Source: Skermanella pratensis (lineage in GTDB: Bacteria; Pseudomonadota; Alphaproteobacteria; Azospirillales; Azospirillaceae). Taken from it: DNA of 64,000 bases. Shown here one piece after another: positions 15,929 to 25,110 of the stretch. Where the stretch lies: NCBI RefSeq assembly GCF_008843145.1, contig NZ_CP030265.1:1533001-1597000 (forward strand). The letters run 5' to 3'. Positions within the stretch are counted from its first letter, which is position 1. Each line of letters opens with the position of its first letter. A model generated the notes under the pieces. That model was given only the letters and a program-made list of their open reading frames with translations, had not been told where the DNA came from and did not search any database. A program made the translations under genes and the position numbers.

Positions 15929-16582
15929 ATGAAAATTTTGATTGGCGACGACCATTTGTTGTTCAGGGAAGGACTGCGTCGTCTGCTGGAACAACTGAGC
16001 GCTGATGCGACCTTCACTGACGCCAGTACCTTCGATGAAGTACTGGAGCTTGTTCAGAACGGCGGCGACACATTCGATCTGATCCTGATCGATCTCCAAA
16101 TGCCGGGATGGCCGGGGTTCTCCGGACTGGAACAGGTCTGCAACGAGGCATCGGACACGCCGGTCGTCGTGGTGTCGGCGTCGGAGAACCAGGCGGATGT
16201 CCGCAGTTCGCTGGATGCCGGGGCCGCCGGCTTCATTCCGAAATCTTCCAGCGTCAAGATCATGCTGAGTGCCTTGAACCTCGTGTTCTCCGGCGGCATC
16301 TACCTGCCCCCCTCGGCGATCCATGCCGACGTCGCGGCCAAGGCGACGCCCATCAAGCTGGATACGGAGCACGGCGACCGGGGCTCCAATCATCACCAGC
16401 TGACCCAACGCCAGTGGGAGGTGTTGAACTGCCTGCGCGAAGGCAAGTCCAACAAGCAGATCGCCTATGAACTGGGGCTGTCCGAAGGGACGGTGAAGAT
16501 CCACGTCACCGCCATCTTCAAGTCGCTCGGCGTCAAGAACCGGACCCAGGCGGTGATCGTCGCGTCGGAACTCCAGCGTTGA
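15929..16582 (+). CDS. NarL/FixJ-family response regulator (receiver + LuxR HTH)
   Basis: The 217-residue protein has a complete receiver: acidic pair D7-D8 (IGDDHLLFREGL), phospho-acceptor D55 (LILIDLQMPG), Ser in VVVSASE and Lys in FIPKSSS. The LuxR HTH is near 150-212 (LTQRQWEVLNCLREGKSNKQ, EGTVKIHVTAIFKSLGVKNR). It is a conventional two-component output regulator. No kinase is adjacent, so it is an orphan. GAGGTG lies before the ATG. It is the third LuxR-type gene within 3.4 kb. Confidence 0.9.
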   Translation: MKILIGDDHLLFREGLRRLLEQLSADATFTDASTFDEVLELVQNGGDTFDLILIDLQMPGWPGFSGLEQVCNEASDTPVVVVSASENQADVRSSLDAGAAGFIPKSSSVKIMLSALNLVFSGGIYLPPSAIHADVAAKATPIKLDTEHGDRGSNHHQLTQRQWEVLNCLREGKSNKQIAYELGLSEGTVKIHVTAIFKSLGVKNRTQAVIVASELQR

Positions 16583-16721
16583 TGCCGGATCGAGCGCGTT
16601 ACGCCTTTGTGACGACAGGTGCGTGACAGCTTGATCCGATAGGCTTCTCCAGGCTGCCCGAAAGGACGGCGCCGCCGGCCGGACATGGGGGCCGGCCGCA
16701 TGGGACTGAGGGGAACGCGGA

Positions 16722-16829
16722 GTGACCAGCATGCCGACATCGCCCTCCCTGCCCAGCGGCGAGCCGGTGATCCGGACTGTCGCCATGCCCGCCGATACCA
16801 ATCCGGCCGGCGACATTTTCGGCGGCTGG
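16722..16829 (+). pseudogene. Acyl-CoA thioesterase (YciA-type) N-terminal fragment
   Basis: A GTG at 16722 (or ATG 16731) preceded by GAGGGG opens a frame whose first 33 residues match the start of YciA-type hotdog thioesterases (VIRTVAMPADTNPAGDIFGG, ending in W). Similarity stops abruptly at 16829, exactly where the family continues with LSQMDLAG-like sequence. The rest, about 100 residues, is missing. The frame continues for about 35 codons of unrelated sequence into the next remnant. This is a truncated, nonfunctional copy. Confidence 0.65.
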
Positions 16830-16885
16830 CGACGAGAACCGCCTGCCGTGCCCCGTACCGGCCTGAACCTGGAACGGGCGGCCCG

Positions 16886-17075
16886 ATGCGCATCCTGGTG
16901 GTGGAGGATACGGAGGACCTGGCCGACGCCGTGATGCGCCGGCTCCGTCATCTCGGCTACGCGGTGGCTTCGCCGGCGGGGGGACCGGACGCCGGTGCCG
17001 ATGGTGGCAGCCCGGTCCCAGGTCAACGTGAAGGCCGACATGCTCGACCTCGGCGCCGACGACTTCATCGTCAAG
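16886..17075 (+). pseudogene. OmpR-type response regulator remnant in two pieces
   Basis: Piece one (16886-16966) encodes MRILVVEDTEDLADAVMRRL then RHLGYAV, a typical receiver start with the acidic pair. Piece two (16989-17075, shifted frame) encodes TPVPMVAARSQVNVKADMLD then LGADDFIVK, a typical receiver middle ending at the conserved Lys. The segment between them, which should hold the phospho-acceptor Asp (about 50 residues), is deleted. Everything after the Lys, including the DNA-binding domain, is gone. It cannot function. Confidence 0.65.
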
Positions 17076-17079
17076 CGGT

Positions 17080-17193
17080 GGAGGGCCGCCGATCATTCCG
17101 ATCACGCTCACCCCGGCCCTGCTGGTGTTTCTCGACACGTTGAAGCACGAGAACTTCCTGCGCCAGTGGTATCTGGCCTTCCAGGCACCCTGA
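17080..17193 (+). pseudogene. Unidentified C-terminal gene fragment
   Basis: In a third frame, 37 codons ending in TGA (17191-17193) read as protein-like sequence (IPITLTPALLVFLDTLKHEN, then FLRQWYLAFQAP). No start or upstream part is present in this frame. It looks like the last residues of another deleted gene joined directly to the response-regulator remnant. I do not recognise the family. Confidence 0.35.
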
Positions 17194-17337
17194 CCTTCCG
17201 CACCGTGGCGGCTCCGGGCCGGCGCCCTTTGATCTTCCCGCATGGCGCGGTAGACTGGCGATCCATCGCACGTTTCGCGCTCCCGCGCGTGCTGCGGTGC
17301 AATGAACGATAAGAACCGATCGGGAGCGAAGAGCCAA

Positions 17338-17883
17338 ATGGCGGCACAATCGACGATTTGCGATTTCGGGTGGAAAGCCGTGGATTTCAGCCTGCCAGGC
17401 ACCGACGGCGGGCGCTATGGGCTGGCCGACATACGGGGGCCGAACGGAACCCTCGTCATGTTCATCTGCAATCACTGCCCCTATGTGAAGGCGGTCATCG
17501 ACCGCATCGTCCGGGACTGCCGCGACCTGGAGCCCCATGGGGTCCGGGCCGTCGCCATCATGTCGAACGACACGGAGCGCTATCCCGACGACGGCTTCGA
17601 CAACATGAAGCGATTCGCGGAGCGGCACGCCCTGCCGTTTCCCTACCTGATCGACGAGAGCCAGCAGGTCGCGAAAGCCTATGACGCGGTCTGCACGCCC
17701 GATTTCTTCGGCTTCAACGCCGAGCTGGAACTGCAGTACCGCGGCAGGCTGGACGCTTCCAAGGTCCAGCCGGTGCCCAATGCCCCGCGCGAACTGTTCG
17801 ACGCCATGGTCCGCATCGCCGGGACGGGTCAGGGGCCGGCGGAGCAGATTCCCAGCATGGGCTGCTCGATCAAATGGAGATAG
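17338..17883 (+). CDS. Thioredoxin-family / AhpC-TSA-like protein
   Basis: About 181 residues run from ATG 17338 (an in-frame ATG at 17302 would add 12). The fold is peroxiredoxin-like: FSLPGTDGGRYGLADIRGPN, then the redox-type FICNHCPYVKAVIDRI with Cys-Asn-His-Cys. A DESQQVAKAYDAVCTPDFFG segment and the conserved end SMGCSIKWR follow. These match the thioredoxin-like proteins with an NHCPYV motif. It is probably a cytoplasmic thiol oxidoreductase; substrate unknown. It is transcribed alone after the pseudogene cluster. Confidence 0.8.
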   Translation: MAAQSTICDFGWKAVDFSLPGTDGGRYGLADIRGPNGTLVMFICNHCPYVKAVIDRIVRDCRDLEPHGVRAVAIMSNDTERYPDDGFDNMKRFAERHALPFPYLIDESQQVAKAYDAVCTPDFFGFNAELELQYRGRLDASKVQPVPNAPRELFDAMVRIAGTGQGPAEQIPSMGCSIKWR

Positions 17884-18025
17884 GCGTAGCGGAGTGGGAG
17901 GGGGATCGGTGCCCCCGTCATGCTCCCGGTCGCTTTGCCGCCTTGACCGCCATCGGGCCGTCTGGTAATCGGCCCAACCCGGACGCATGAGGACCGGCGG
18001 ACTTCGTCTGCCCGGAAAAAGCTAT

Positions 18026-18706
18026 ATGACCGATATCTTCCGCGAAGTTGACGAAGAGCTTCGCCGCGATCGATTGGAAAAGCTCTGGAAGCGGTATGGC
18101 GTGCTGATCGTGGCCGCCGTGCTCGTCGCCGTCGTCGGTACCGCGGGCTTCATGGCGTGGCGCAACTGGCAGCAGTCGCAGGCCGAGATCCAGACCCAGC
18201 AACTGGCCGACGCGCTCCGCCTGGCCGGTGCGCCGGACGGGCAGGGCGGCACCGCGGGCGGCAATCCCGAGGCTGCGGCCGATGCGCTCTCCGCCTTCGC
18301 GGGGCAGACGGGTGCCGGACCGGGTACGCTGGCCCGCTTCTACGAGGCGGGGCTGCGCGCCCGCGAGGGCAATGGCGAGGCCGCGGTCTCGATCTATGAC
18401 CAGCTCGCGCAGTCCTCCGAGGTGGCGCAGGTCTACCGCGATCTCGCGACGGTGCTGTCGGTCATGCATCAGGTCCAGTCCGGGGACCCGGGTCAGCTTC
18501 GCGCCCGGCTCCAGCCGCTGACCGCGGAGGTCAGTCCGTGGCGCCATTCTGCTCGCGAGTTGACCGCCCTGCTGGCGATTCGCGCCGGCGACCGCGATGC
18601 GGCCGCCAAGCTTTTCGCCCAGCTCCAGGGCGATGCCTCCGCCCCCTCCGGTGTCCGCAACCGCGCCACCGAACTCGCCGCCCTCTACGCTGTCGAGCCG
18701 CAATGA
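18026..18706 (+). CDS. YfgM-like tetratricopeptide membrane protein
   Basis: The 226-residue protein has a cytoplasmic N-terminus (MTDIFREVDEELRRDRLEKL), one transmembrane segment at about 28-48 (LIVAAVLVAVVGTAGFMAW), and a periplasmic helical-repeat region with Ala-rich TPR-like pairs. This matches the PF09976 family, to which E. coli YfgM, the SecYEG/PpiD-associated periplasmic chaperone, belongs. It directly precedes bamB with overlapping ATGA, the order also seen in E. coli (yfgM-bamB-der). ATG 18026 is chosen over 17987 because the extra residues are not conserved in style. Confidence 0.85.
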   Translation: MTDIFREVDEELRRDRLEKLWKRYGVLIVAAVLVAVVGTAGFMAWRNWQQSQAEIQTQQLADALRLAGAPDGQGGTAGGNPEAAADALSAFAGQTGAGPGTLARFYEAGLRAREGNGEAAVSIYDQLAQSSEVAQVYRDLATVLSVMHQVQSGDPGQLRARLQPLTAEVSPWRHSARELTALLAIRAGDRDAAAKLFAQLQGDASAPSGVRNRATELAALYAVEPQ

Positions 18707-20100
18707 CCCAACGCTGCGCCCCATCGTCTTCCATGTCCGTTGTTGGCCGGCCCGTTTGCCGGTCCGTCACCAGCTCGCTGAGCGCCAGGCTGCTGGCGGC
18801 GTGCATGGTGACCCTGTCCCTGGCCGGCTGCGGCTCAGGAAGCTGGTTCGGCGACAGCGAGCCGCCGCCGCTTCCCGGCGAGCGGATTTCCGTGCTTCGG
18901 CTGGAACGGCAGCTGGAGCCGGATCCGCGCCTGGCCGATCTCCGGGTCGAGTTGCCGGCGCCGGTGGCGAACGCGGCTTGGCCCCAGGCCGGCGGCAATC
19001 CCGACCATGCCATGGGCCATCCGGCCCTGGCGGCACAGCCCCGTCAGGCCTGGACCGCGGACATCGGCGCCGGTTCGTCCAGCGACACGCGCCTGCTCGC
19101 CCAGCCTGTGGTGGCCGGCGGGCGGGTCTATACCCTCAACACCGATTACGAACTGACCGCCTTCGATACGGCCACCGGACGCCAGGTCTGGCAGGTCGGC
19201 GTCGAGCGCGAGAACGAATCCGGCGGCGCGCTGGGCGGCGGGGCCGCCTTCGCCGAAAACAGGCTGTTCGTGACCACCGGGTATGGCGAGTTGCTGTCGG
19301 TCGATCCCGTCTCCGGCGCGATCGGCTGGCGGACCCGGGTTCCCGGTCCGGTGCGGTCCGCGCCGTCCATCGCGAACGGCCGGGTGTTCGTCATCACGGT
19401 GGACAACCAGCTGATCGCCTATTCGGCCAGCGACGGCGCCACCCTGTGGACCCACACCGGCATCCTGGAGACCGCGGGGCTGCTGGGCGCCGCAAGCCCG
19501 GCGGTGGATGGAACGATCGTTGCCGCCCCCTATTCCTCCGGCGAGCTGTTCGCCCTGCGGGCGGAGAACGGACGGGTCGCCTGGTCGGACAACCTGGCCG
19601 CCGTGCGGCGGGTCGGAGCCTTGTCCAATCTCGCCGACATCCGCGGCATGCCCGTGATCGACCGTGGGCTGGTGGTGGCCGTCAGCCACAGCGGCCGTAT
19701 GGTCGGGATCGATGAGCGGACAGGCGGACGCGCCTGGGAGCAGGAGATCGGCGGGGTCGATACCCCGTGGGTCGCGGGCGACTTCATCTTCGTGCTCACC
19801 AACGACAATGAGGTGATAGCGCTCACCCGCCAGTCCGGCCGGATTCGCTGGGTCGCCCCGCTGGCACGCTACGAGGATCCCCAGGACCGCAGCGGCCCGA
19901 TCATCTGGACCGGTCCGGTGCTGGCCGGGGGCCGCCTGTGGCTGGCCAATTCCGTCGGCGACCTGGTGGCGCTGTCTCCCGAGGACGGGCGGGAGCAGCA
20001 GCGCTTCGAACTCCCGGACGGCGCGTTCATTTCGCCGGTGGTGGCCGACGGCACGCTCTACGTCCTGACCAACGACGGTACCCTGGTCGCCTATCGCTGA
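18703..20100 (+). CDS. bamB: Outer-membrane protein assembly factor BamB
   Basis: The 465-residue precursor has a lipoprotein signal with lipobox LSLAGC (C43), so it is anchored in the outer membrane facing the periplasm. The rest is an eight-bladed PQQ-type beta-propeller with repeated [24 protein letters not shown] and [12 protein letters not shown] blades. It assists BamA in outer-membrane protein insertion. It overlaps the YfgM-like gene by 4 bases. A second ATG at 18733 is a possible start. The unusually long n-region (about 30 residues) before the hydrophobic core suggests the later start may be real. Confidence 0.88.
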   Translation: MTQRCAPSSSMSVVGRPVCRSVTSSLSARLLAACMVTLSLAGCGSGSWFGDSEPPPLPGERISVLRLERQLEPDPRLADLRVELPAPVANAAWPQAGGNPDHAMGHPALAAQPRQAWTADIGAGSSSDTRLLAQPVVAGGRVYTLNTDYELTAFDTATGRQVWQVGVERENESGGALGGGAAFAENRLFVTTGYGELLSVDPVSGAIGWRTRVPGPVRSAPSIANGRVFVITVDNQLIAYSASDGATLWTHTGILETAGLLGAASPAVDGTIVAAPYSSGELFALRAENGRVAWSDNLAAVRRVGALSNLADIRGMPVIDRGLVVAVSHSGRMVGIDERTGGRAWEQEIGGVDTPWVAGDFIFVLTNDNEVIALTRQSGRIRWVAPLARYEDPQDRSGPIIWTGPVLAGGRLWLANSVGDLVALSPEDGREQQRFELPDGAFISPVVADGTLYVLTNDGTLVAYR

Positions 20101-20122
20101 GGCGGCCGATTATTGGAGTGGT

Positions 20123-20140
20123 GGAGCCGTTCGCGGCTCC
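20123..20140 (+). promoter_or_regulatory. 7-bp hairpin with UUCG tetraloop in front of der
   Basis: GGAGCCG-TTCG-CGGCTCC is a perfect stem closed by the very stable UUCG loop. It lies between bamB (stop 20100) and der (ATG 20145/20154). Its left arm contains the GGAG that could serve as ribosome binding site, so the fold could modulate der translation. No T run follows. Confidence 0.5.
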
Positions 20141-20153
20141 CTACATGGAAGCA

Positions 20154-21539
20154 ATGTCCCTAACCGTCGCGATCATCGGCCGGCCCAATGTCGGCAAGTC
20201 CACCCTGTTCAACCGGCTCGTCGGCAAGAAGCTGGCGCTGGTGGACGATACCCCCGGCGTCACCCGTGACTGGCGCGCGGCACCGGCCCGGCTGGCCGGC
20301 ATCGACCTGACCGTGATCGACACCGCCGGGCTGGAAGAAGCCTTCGACGACAGCCTCGAGGCTCGCATGCGCCGCCAGACCGAGCGGGCGATCGATGAGG
20401 CGGACGTCGCCCTTCTGCTGATCGATGCCCGTGCCGGCGTCACGCCGCTGGACCAGCACTTCGCGACTTGGCTCCGCAAGGGCAAGACTCCGGTCATCCT
20501 GCTGGCCAACAAGTGCGAGGGCCGGGCCGGGGCACCGGGTCTATACGAGGCGTTCGAGCTTGGCTTGGGTGAGCCGGTGCCGATCTCCGCCGAGCATGGC
20601 GAGGGGTTGGCGGAACTGGTCGAAGCGCTGCTCCCCTATGTGCCGCCCGAGGAGACGCAGCCGGACGCCGAGCAGGACGAGGCCGGCAGTGATCCGGCAG
20701 CGCGCGAGGGCGGCAAGCCGGAACCGCTGCGTCCGCTCCAGCTCGCGATTGTCGGCAGGCCCAACGTGGGCAAGTCGACCCTGCTGAACAGCCTTGTCGG
20801 CGAGGAGCGGGTCCTGACCGGTCCCGAGGCCGGCATGACCCGCGACGCCATCACCGTCGAGTGGACCTACAAGGACAGGCCGATCCGGCTGGTCGATACC
20901 GCCGGGATGCGCAGGAAGTCGCGGGTGGACGACAAGCTGGAGAAGCTGGCCGTCGCGGACGCCTTGCGGGTGATCCGGCTTGCCCAGGTGGTCGTGCTGG
21001 TGGTCGATGCGGAGGCGATCCTGGACCACCAGGACTTGACGATCGCCCGGATGGTGCTGGACGAGGGGCGCGCCCTGGTCATCGCGGTCAACAAGTGGGA
21101 TATCGTGACCGACCGCGCCGGCACTCTCAAGCAGATCGACGACAAGCTGCAGTCGCAGCTCGCGCAGGTCCGGGGTATCCCCGTGGTCACCCTGTCCGCC
21201 TTGCGCCGCCAGCGGCTCGACGCCCTGCTCGACGCCGTGCTGGACATCTACGAGATCTGGAACAGGCGCGTCGGCACGTCGGACCTGAACCGATGGCTGG
21301 CCGGCATGACCGAGGCGCATCCGCCGCCGGCGGTCGAGGGGCGGCGGATCAAGATCCGCTACATGACGCAGGTGAAGGCCCGCCCACCCACCTTCGCGCT
21401 GTGGGTCAGCAAGCCGCTGGACCTTCCGGAGACCTATCTCCGCTATCTGGTGAACGGACTGCGGGACGCGCTCAACCTGCCCGGGGTGCCGATCCGCATG
21501 CTGACACGCAAGGGCAAGAATCCTTATGCCGAAGACTGA
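20154..21539 (+). CDS. der: Ribosome biogenesis GTPase Der (EngA)
   Basis: The 461-residue protein has two tandem GTPase domains: first G1 GRPNVGKST at 9-17 with DTAGLEE; second G1 GRPNVGKST near 200 with [11 protein letters not shown] and NKWD. A C-terminal KH-like domain follows ([20 protein letters not shown]). It acts in 50S subunit assembly. An acidic linker ([20 protein letters not shown]) joins the G domains. ATG 20154 begins exactly at the conserved [13 protein letters not shown] 20145 would add three residues. It is third in the yfgM-bamB-der order. Confidence 0.95.
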   Translation: MSLTVAIIGRPNVGKSTLFNRLVGKKLALVDDTPGVTRDWRAAPARLAGIDLTVIDTAGLEEAFDDSLEARMRRQTERAIDEADVALLLIDARAGVTPLDQHFATWLRKGKTPVILLANKCEGRAGAPGLYEAFELGLGEPVPISAEHGEGLAELVEALLPYVPPEETQPDAEQDEAGSDPAAREGGKPEPLRPLQLAIVGRPNVGKSTLLNSLVGEERVLTGPEAGMTRDAITVEWTYKDRPIRLVDTAGMRRKSRVDDKLEKLAVADALRVIRLAQVVVLVVDAEAILDHQDLTIARMVLDEGRALVIAVNKWDIVTDRAGTLKQIDDKLQSQLAQVRGIPVVTLSALRRQRLDALLDAVLDIYEIWNRRVGTSDLNRWLAGMTEAHPPPAVEGRRIKIRYMTQVKARPPTFALWVSKPLDLPETYLRYLVNGLRDALNLPGVPIRMLTRKGKNPYAED

Positions 21540-21572
21540 CCACTCGCGGCCGAACCGATAGCGCCGGCTCGA

Positions 21573-22079
21573 TCAAGTCAGGTTTTCCTCGATCAGCCGT
21601 TCGACGACCACGACATCGCGCCATACCCCGTCCAGCTTGCCGTGCTTCAGGTATGTCCCCACCTCGCGGAAGCCCACGGCGGCGCAGGCGCGGCGGCTGG
21701 CGCCGTTCTCGGTGAAGATGCGGGAAACCAGTTTCCAGTATCCGGCTTGGCGGGCCGCCTCGATCAACCCGGTCAGCGCTGCGCGTCCGGCACCCCGTCC
21801 GCGCTCACCGCGGGCGACATAGACCGAGAACTCGGCGATACCCCCGTAGCAGCCCCGGGACCGGTAGGATGAGGTGGAGGCGAAGGCGACGACCTTCCCG
21901 TCGTCCTCCGCCACGACGATCGGGTAGGGACCGAGAGGGCCGGTCGCGTCGAGCCAGGCCCGGATCTGCTCGACCGTCCGGGGCTCGGTCTCGAAGGTTC
22001 CGATCCGGTCGGCGATGCCCTGGTTATAGATCTCGGTGATCGAACCGGCATCGGCCAGGGTGGCGGGGCGGATCAGCAT
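21573..22079 (-). CDS. GNAT N-acetyltransferase (phosphinothricin acetyltransferase-like)
   Basis: The 168-residue protein begins LIRPATLADAGSITEIYNQG and has YRSRGCYGGIAEFSVYVARG followed by the acetyl-CoA-binding GERGRGAGRAAL and FTENGASRRACAAVGF. This matches the Pat/Bar-type GNAT branch, which acetylates phosphinothricin-like amino acids. A true substrate cannot be read from sequence. It is convergent with der (33 bases apart) and 30 bases downstream of the SDR gene on the same strand, so possibly co-transcribed with it. Confidence 0.85.
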   Translation of the reverse strand: MLIRPATLADAGSITEIYNQGIADRIGTFETEPRTVEQIRAWLDATGPLGPYPIVVAEDDGKVVAFASTSSYRSRGCYGGIAEFSVYVARGERGRGAGRAALTGLIEAARQAGYWKLVSRIFTENGASRRACAAVGFREVGTYLKHGKLDGVWRDVVVVERLIEENLT

Positions 22080-22109
22080 GGCGGCGTCGGAGCGGGGGCG
22101 GAGCCTGGG

Positions 22110-22817
22110 TCAGACGGAAACGACCTCGCCGTGAAGCCGACAGGCGGGCTCGGCCAATTCGACGAAGCGGCCCGTGATCTCCTCCGGGGCGGGATGGATC
22201 ATCGGGTCTTCGCCGGGGAAGCCGTGGGCCCGCATCTTGGTCCGCACCACGCCGGGGTCGAGCAGGTTCACCTTCAGCGGCGAGAGCGCCACCTCCAGGG
22301 CATACATCTTGACCATCATCTCCAGCGCGGCCTTGCTCGCGGCGTAGGCGCCGAAATAGGCCACCGCGCTTCGGGCCACGCCCGAGGTCACGAACATCGC
22401 GCGGCCGGCATCCGACCCGCGCAGGAGCCTGTCGAGGCTCCGGATCAGCCGGTAGTTGGCGGTGACGTTGAGCCCGAAGACACGTTCCCAGGTCTTGGGC
22501 GCGTAGTGCGAGATCGGGCTGAGGTCGCCCAGCATCGCCGCATTGCCGACCAGGATGTCGAGCCGCCCGAACCGCTCGAAGATCGATTGGCCAAGCTGGT
22601 CGATCTTGTCGAAATCCATCAGGTCGACCGGCACCAGCGTCGCGGTGCCGCCCTTGGCGCGGACCCGGTCGTCGACCTCCTCCAGCCCGCCGACGGTGCG
22701 GGCAGCGAGGATGACGTGCGCCCCCTCGGCGGCGAAGCGTTCCGCCACGGCGGCGCCGATGCCTCGGGAAGCGCCGGTGATCAGGGCGACGCGGTTCGAC
22801 AGTCGGGGTTCGGACAT
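22110..22817 (-). CDS. SDR-family NAD(P)-dependent oxidoreductase
   Basis: The 235-residue classical SDR has cofactor motif TGASRGIGAAVAERF near 14-28, NNAG replaced by VGNAAML near 90, catalytic Ser in FVTSGVARSAV, and YAASK (Tyr and Lys) near 158-162. The C-terminus (TGRFVELAEPACRLHGEVVS) is that of YciK-like enoyl/oxo reductases. Substrate unknown. It lies 51 bases downstream of purF on the same strand. Confidence 0.85.
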   Translation of the reverse strand: MSEPRLSNRVALITGASRGIGAAVAERFAAEGAHVILAARTVGGLEEVDDRVRAKGGTATLVPVDLMDFDKIDQLGQSIFERFGRLDILVGNAAMLGDLSPISHYAPKTWERVFGLNVTANYRLIRSLDRLLRGSDAGRAMFVTSGVARSAVAYFGAYAASKAALEMMVKMYALEVALSPLKVNLLDPGVVRTKMRAHGFPGEDPMIHPAPEEITGRFVELAEPACRLHGEVVSV

Positions 22818-22868
22818 GAAGGCTGTTCTCGTGGTCAGGTATCTGGATGGGCAGGTTTTCGGACGGGA

Positions 22869-24326
22869 TCAGCCGCGCGCTTCGGCGCGGTAGGTGATCT
22901 CCGACGTTTCGCCCGGAGTGTCCCGGTCGAGCAGCGGGATCGGATAATCCCCGGTGAAGCAGGCGTCGCAATACTGCGGCCGGGCGTTGTTGCGGCCCGG
23001 CTCGTTGACCGCTTTGTACAGGCCGTCGATCGAGATGAAGGCCAAGCTGTCGGCGCCGATATACTTGGCCATCTCGGCGATCGAATACTTGTGGGCCAGC
23101 AGCTTCTCCTTCTTGGGCGTATCGACGCCGTAGAAGCAGGCGTGGCTGGTCGGCGGGCTGGAGATCCGCATATGGACCTCGCGGGCGCCGGCCCGGCGCA
23201 CCATCTCGATGATCTTGATCGAGGTCGTGCCGCGGACGATGCTGTCGTCCACCAGGACGACCCGCTTGCCCTCGATCATGTGGCGGTTGGCATTGTGCTT
23301 CAGCTTGACGCCCAGGTTGCGGATCTGGTCGGTCGGCTCGATGAAGGTGCGGCCCACATAGTGGTTGCGGATGATGCCCAGCTCGAAGGGGATGCCGCTT
23401 TCCGCCGCATAGCCGATCGCCGCCGGCACGCCGCTGTCCGGCACCGGGATGACCACGTCGGCATCGACGGCGCTCTCCCGCGCCAGCTCCATGCCGATGC
23501 GCTTGCGCGCCTCGTAGACCGAATTGCCCTCCATCACGCTGTCGGGCCGGGCGAAGTAGATGTATTCGAAGATGCAGAATCGGCGGTGCTGCGGCAGGAA
23601 CGGGCGCAGGCTGTGGACGCCGGAACTGTCCAGGACGATCATCTCGCCCGGCTCCACGTCGCGGACGAAGTCGGCGCCGATGATGTCGAGGGCGCAGGTC
23701 TCGCTGCACAGCACATGGCTGTCGCCGACCCGCCCCAATACCAGGGGCCGCACGCCCAGGGGGTCGCGGACGCCGATCACCATGTCCTTGGCCAGCGCGA
23801 TCAGCGAGTATGCGCCTTCCACCTGGCGGAGCGCCTCGACCATGCGGTCGATCACCGACCCGCTGCGGGCGGTCGCCATCAGGTGGACGATCACTTCCGT
23901 GTCGGTGGTGGACTGGAACAGGCAACCGCGCCGGACCAGCTGCCGTCGAAGCATCAGCGCATTGGTCAGGTTGCCGTTGTGCGCCAGGGCGAAGCCGCCG
24001 AACTCGAAATCGGCGAACAGTGGCTGGACGTTGCGCAGGATCGTGTCGCCGCTCGTGGCGTAGCGGACATGCCCGATTCCGGCATGGCCGCGCAGCTTGG
24101 CGATGACCGACTGCGAGCTGAAATTGTCCCCGACCTGCCCCATGGCATGCTGGATATGGTAGTGTTCGCCATCGAAGGTGACGATGCCTGCCGCCTCCTG
24201 CCCACGGTGCTGAAGCGCGTGAAGACCGAGCGCCGCGACGGCAGCCGCCTCACCGTGGTTGTAAACGCCGAACACCCCGCACTCTTCGCGCAGCTTGTCG
24301 TCATCGAACGGATGGGTCGTCAACAT
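22869..24326 (-). CDS. purF: Amidophosphoribosyltransferase
   Basis: The 485-residue enzyme catalyses the first committed step of purine synthesis (PRPP + glutamine to phosphoribosylamine). The N-terminal nucleophile Cys is C16 after a short propeptide (KLREE-CGVFGVYNH), and LQHRGQEAAGIV marks the glutaminase domain. The PRPP-binding motif VVLVDDSIVRGTT is near 350. The ATG is followed by a propeptide of normal length. A small stem (AAACCC/GGGTTT, 24334-24352) lies just before the ATG on the minus strand. It is downstream of cvpA (41 bases), the usual cvpA-purF pairing. Confidence 0.96.
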   Translation of the reverse strand: MLTTHPFDDDKLREECGVFGVYNHGEAAAVAALGLHALQHRGQEAAGIVTFDGEHYHIQHAMGQVGDNFSSQSVIAKLRGHAGIGHVRYATSGDTILRNVQPLFADFEFGGFALAHNGNLTNALMLRRQLVRRGCLFQSTTDTEVIVHLMATARSGSVIDRMVEALRQVEGAYSLIALAKDMVIGVRDPLGVRPLVLGRVGDSHVLCSETCALDIIGADFVRDVEPGEMIVLDSSGVHSLRPFLPQHRRFCIFEYIYFARPDSVMEGNSVYEARKRIGMELARESAVDADVVIPVPDSGVPAAIGYAAESGIPFELGIIRNHYVGRTFIEPTDQIRNLGVKLKHNANRHMIEGKRVVLVDDSIVRGTTSIKIIEMVRRAGAREVHMRISSPPTSHACFYGVDTPKKEKLLAHKYSIAEMAKYIGADSLAFISIDGLYKAVNEPGRNNARPQYCDACFTGDYPIPLLDRDTPGETSEITYRAEARG

Positions 24327-24367
24327 GGGTGCTAAACCCTTTCGCGGGGTTTGTGAACTGTAGGCTG

Positions 24368-25069
24368 TCAGCGGTTGGTCTCGATCAGGCGGTCGAGTTC
24401 GGTTCGGTCACGGTCTTTATACCCCGAGTCGGGCACCTGCGCACCCGCGTTCGTCGCGGCTGCCGGCGTCGGCCGCGGAGTGGAAAGGCGCTTCAGGGCT
24501 TCCTCCTGGATCGCGCGGCTGGCCATGTCAGCGGCTGCCTTGGCCGCGGCGGCGCCGGACGCTGACTCGACCGCCGGCCCGGTGCGGCCCGGCACCAGGT
24601 TGCGCAGCATCTCGGCCCCGGTCTGGATCACCGGCATGGTCCTCGCGTCCCGAAGCCAACGCGGCTGCTCCGTGGGCGGGAAGACCCATGTCACCGAGAT
24701 ATAGGCAAGGCAGACGATCACCGCACCCCGGGCGATGCCGAAAACGAAACCGAGGGAGCGGTCCACGGCGCTCAGCGCCGATCCGCGCACGCCCTTCGAG
24801 ATCTGGTGGCTGAGGATCGACAGCAGGATCAGGGACGTGACGAACACCGCCAGGCCGGCCACGCCCTTGGCGATCAGGTCCTTGGCGACGACCTGCTGGA
24901 CCAGCGGCAGGACATGGGGGAACAGGTACAGGGTCGCGAAGGCGGCGCCGACCCAGGCGCCGACCGACAGCACCTCGCGGACCAGTCCGCGCGCGAAGGC
25001 CAGCAGGGCCGACAGCAGCAGGATGACGATGACGGCGATATCGGTCGGGTTGATTGATGTCGAGTCCAT
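24368..25069 (-). CDS. cvpA: CvpA-family inner-membrane protein
   Basis: The 233-residue protein has four hydrophobic segments in the first 125 residues (IAVIVILLLSALLAFARGLV, GAWVGAAFATLYLFP, VAGLAVFVTSLILLSILSHQ, FVFGIARGAVIVCLAYISVT), as in CvpA. A polar C-terminal tail of about 100 residues is rich in Ala and Arg. E. coli CvpA (162 residues) is needed for colicin V production; its general role is unclear. It lies between radA (41 bases) and purF on the same strand, an arrangement common in alphaproteobacteria. Confidence 0.9.
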   Translation of the reverse strand: MDSTSINPTDIAVIVILLLSALLAFARGLVREVLSVGAWVGAAFATLYLFPHVLPLVQQVVAKDLIAKGVAGLAVFVTSLILLSILSHQISKGVRGSALSAVDRSLGFVFGIARGAVIVCLAYISVTWVFPPTEQPRWLRDARTMPVIQTGAEMLRNLVPGRTGPAVESASGAAAAKAAADMASRAIQEEALKRLSTPRPTPAAATNAGAQVPDSGYKDRDRTELDRLIETNR

Positions 25070-25110
25070 GTCGGGGATCCGTCACGTCATCTGGTGGATC
25101 AGGGGAGGCA

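Noticed and set aside
22024-23925. 633-codon minus-strand open frame through SDR and purF
   Set aside because: It is an out-of-frame reading of two real genes on the same strand and has no domain of its own.
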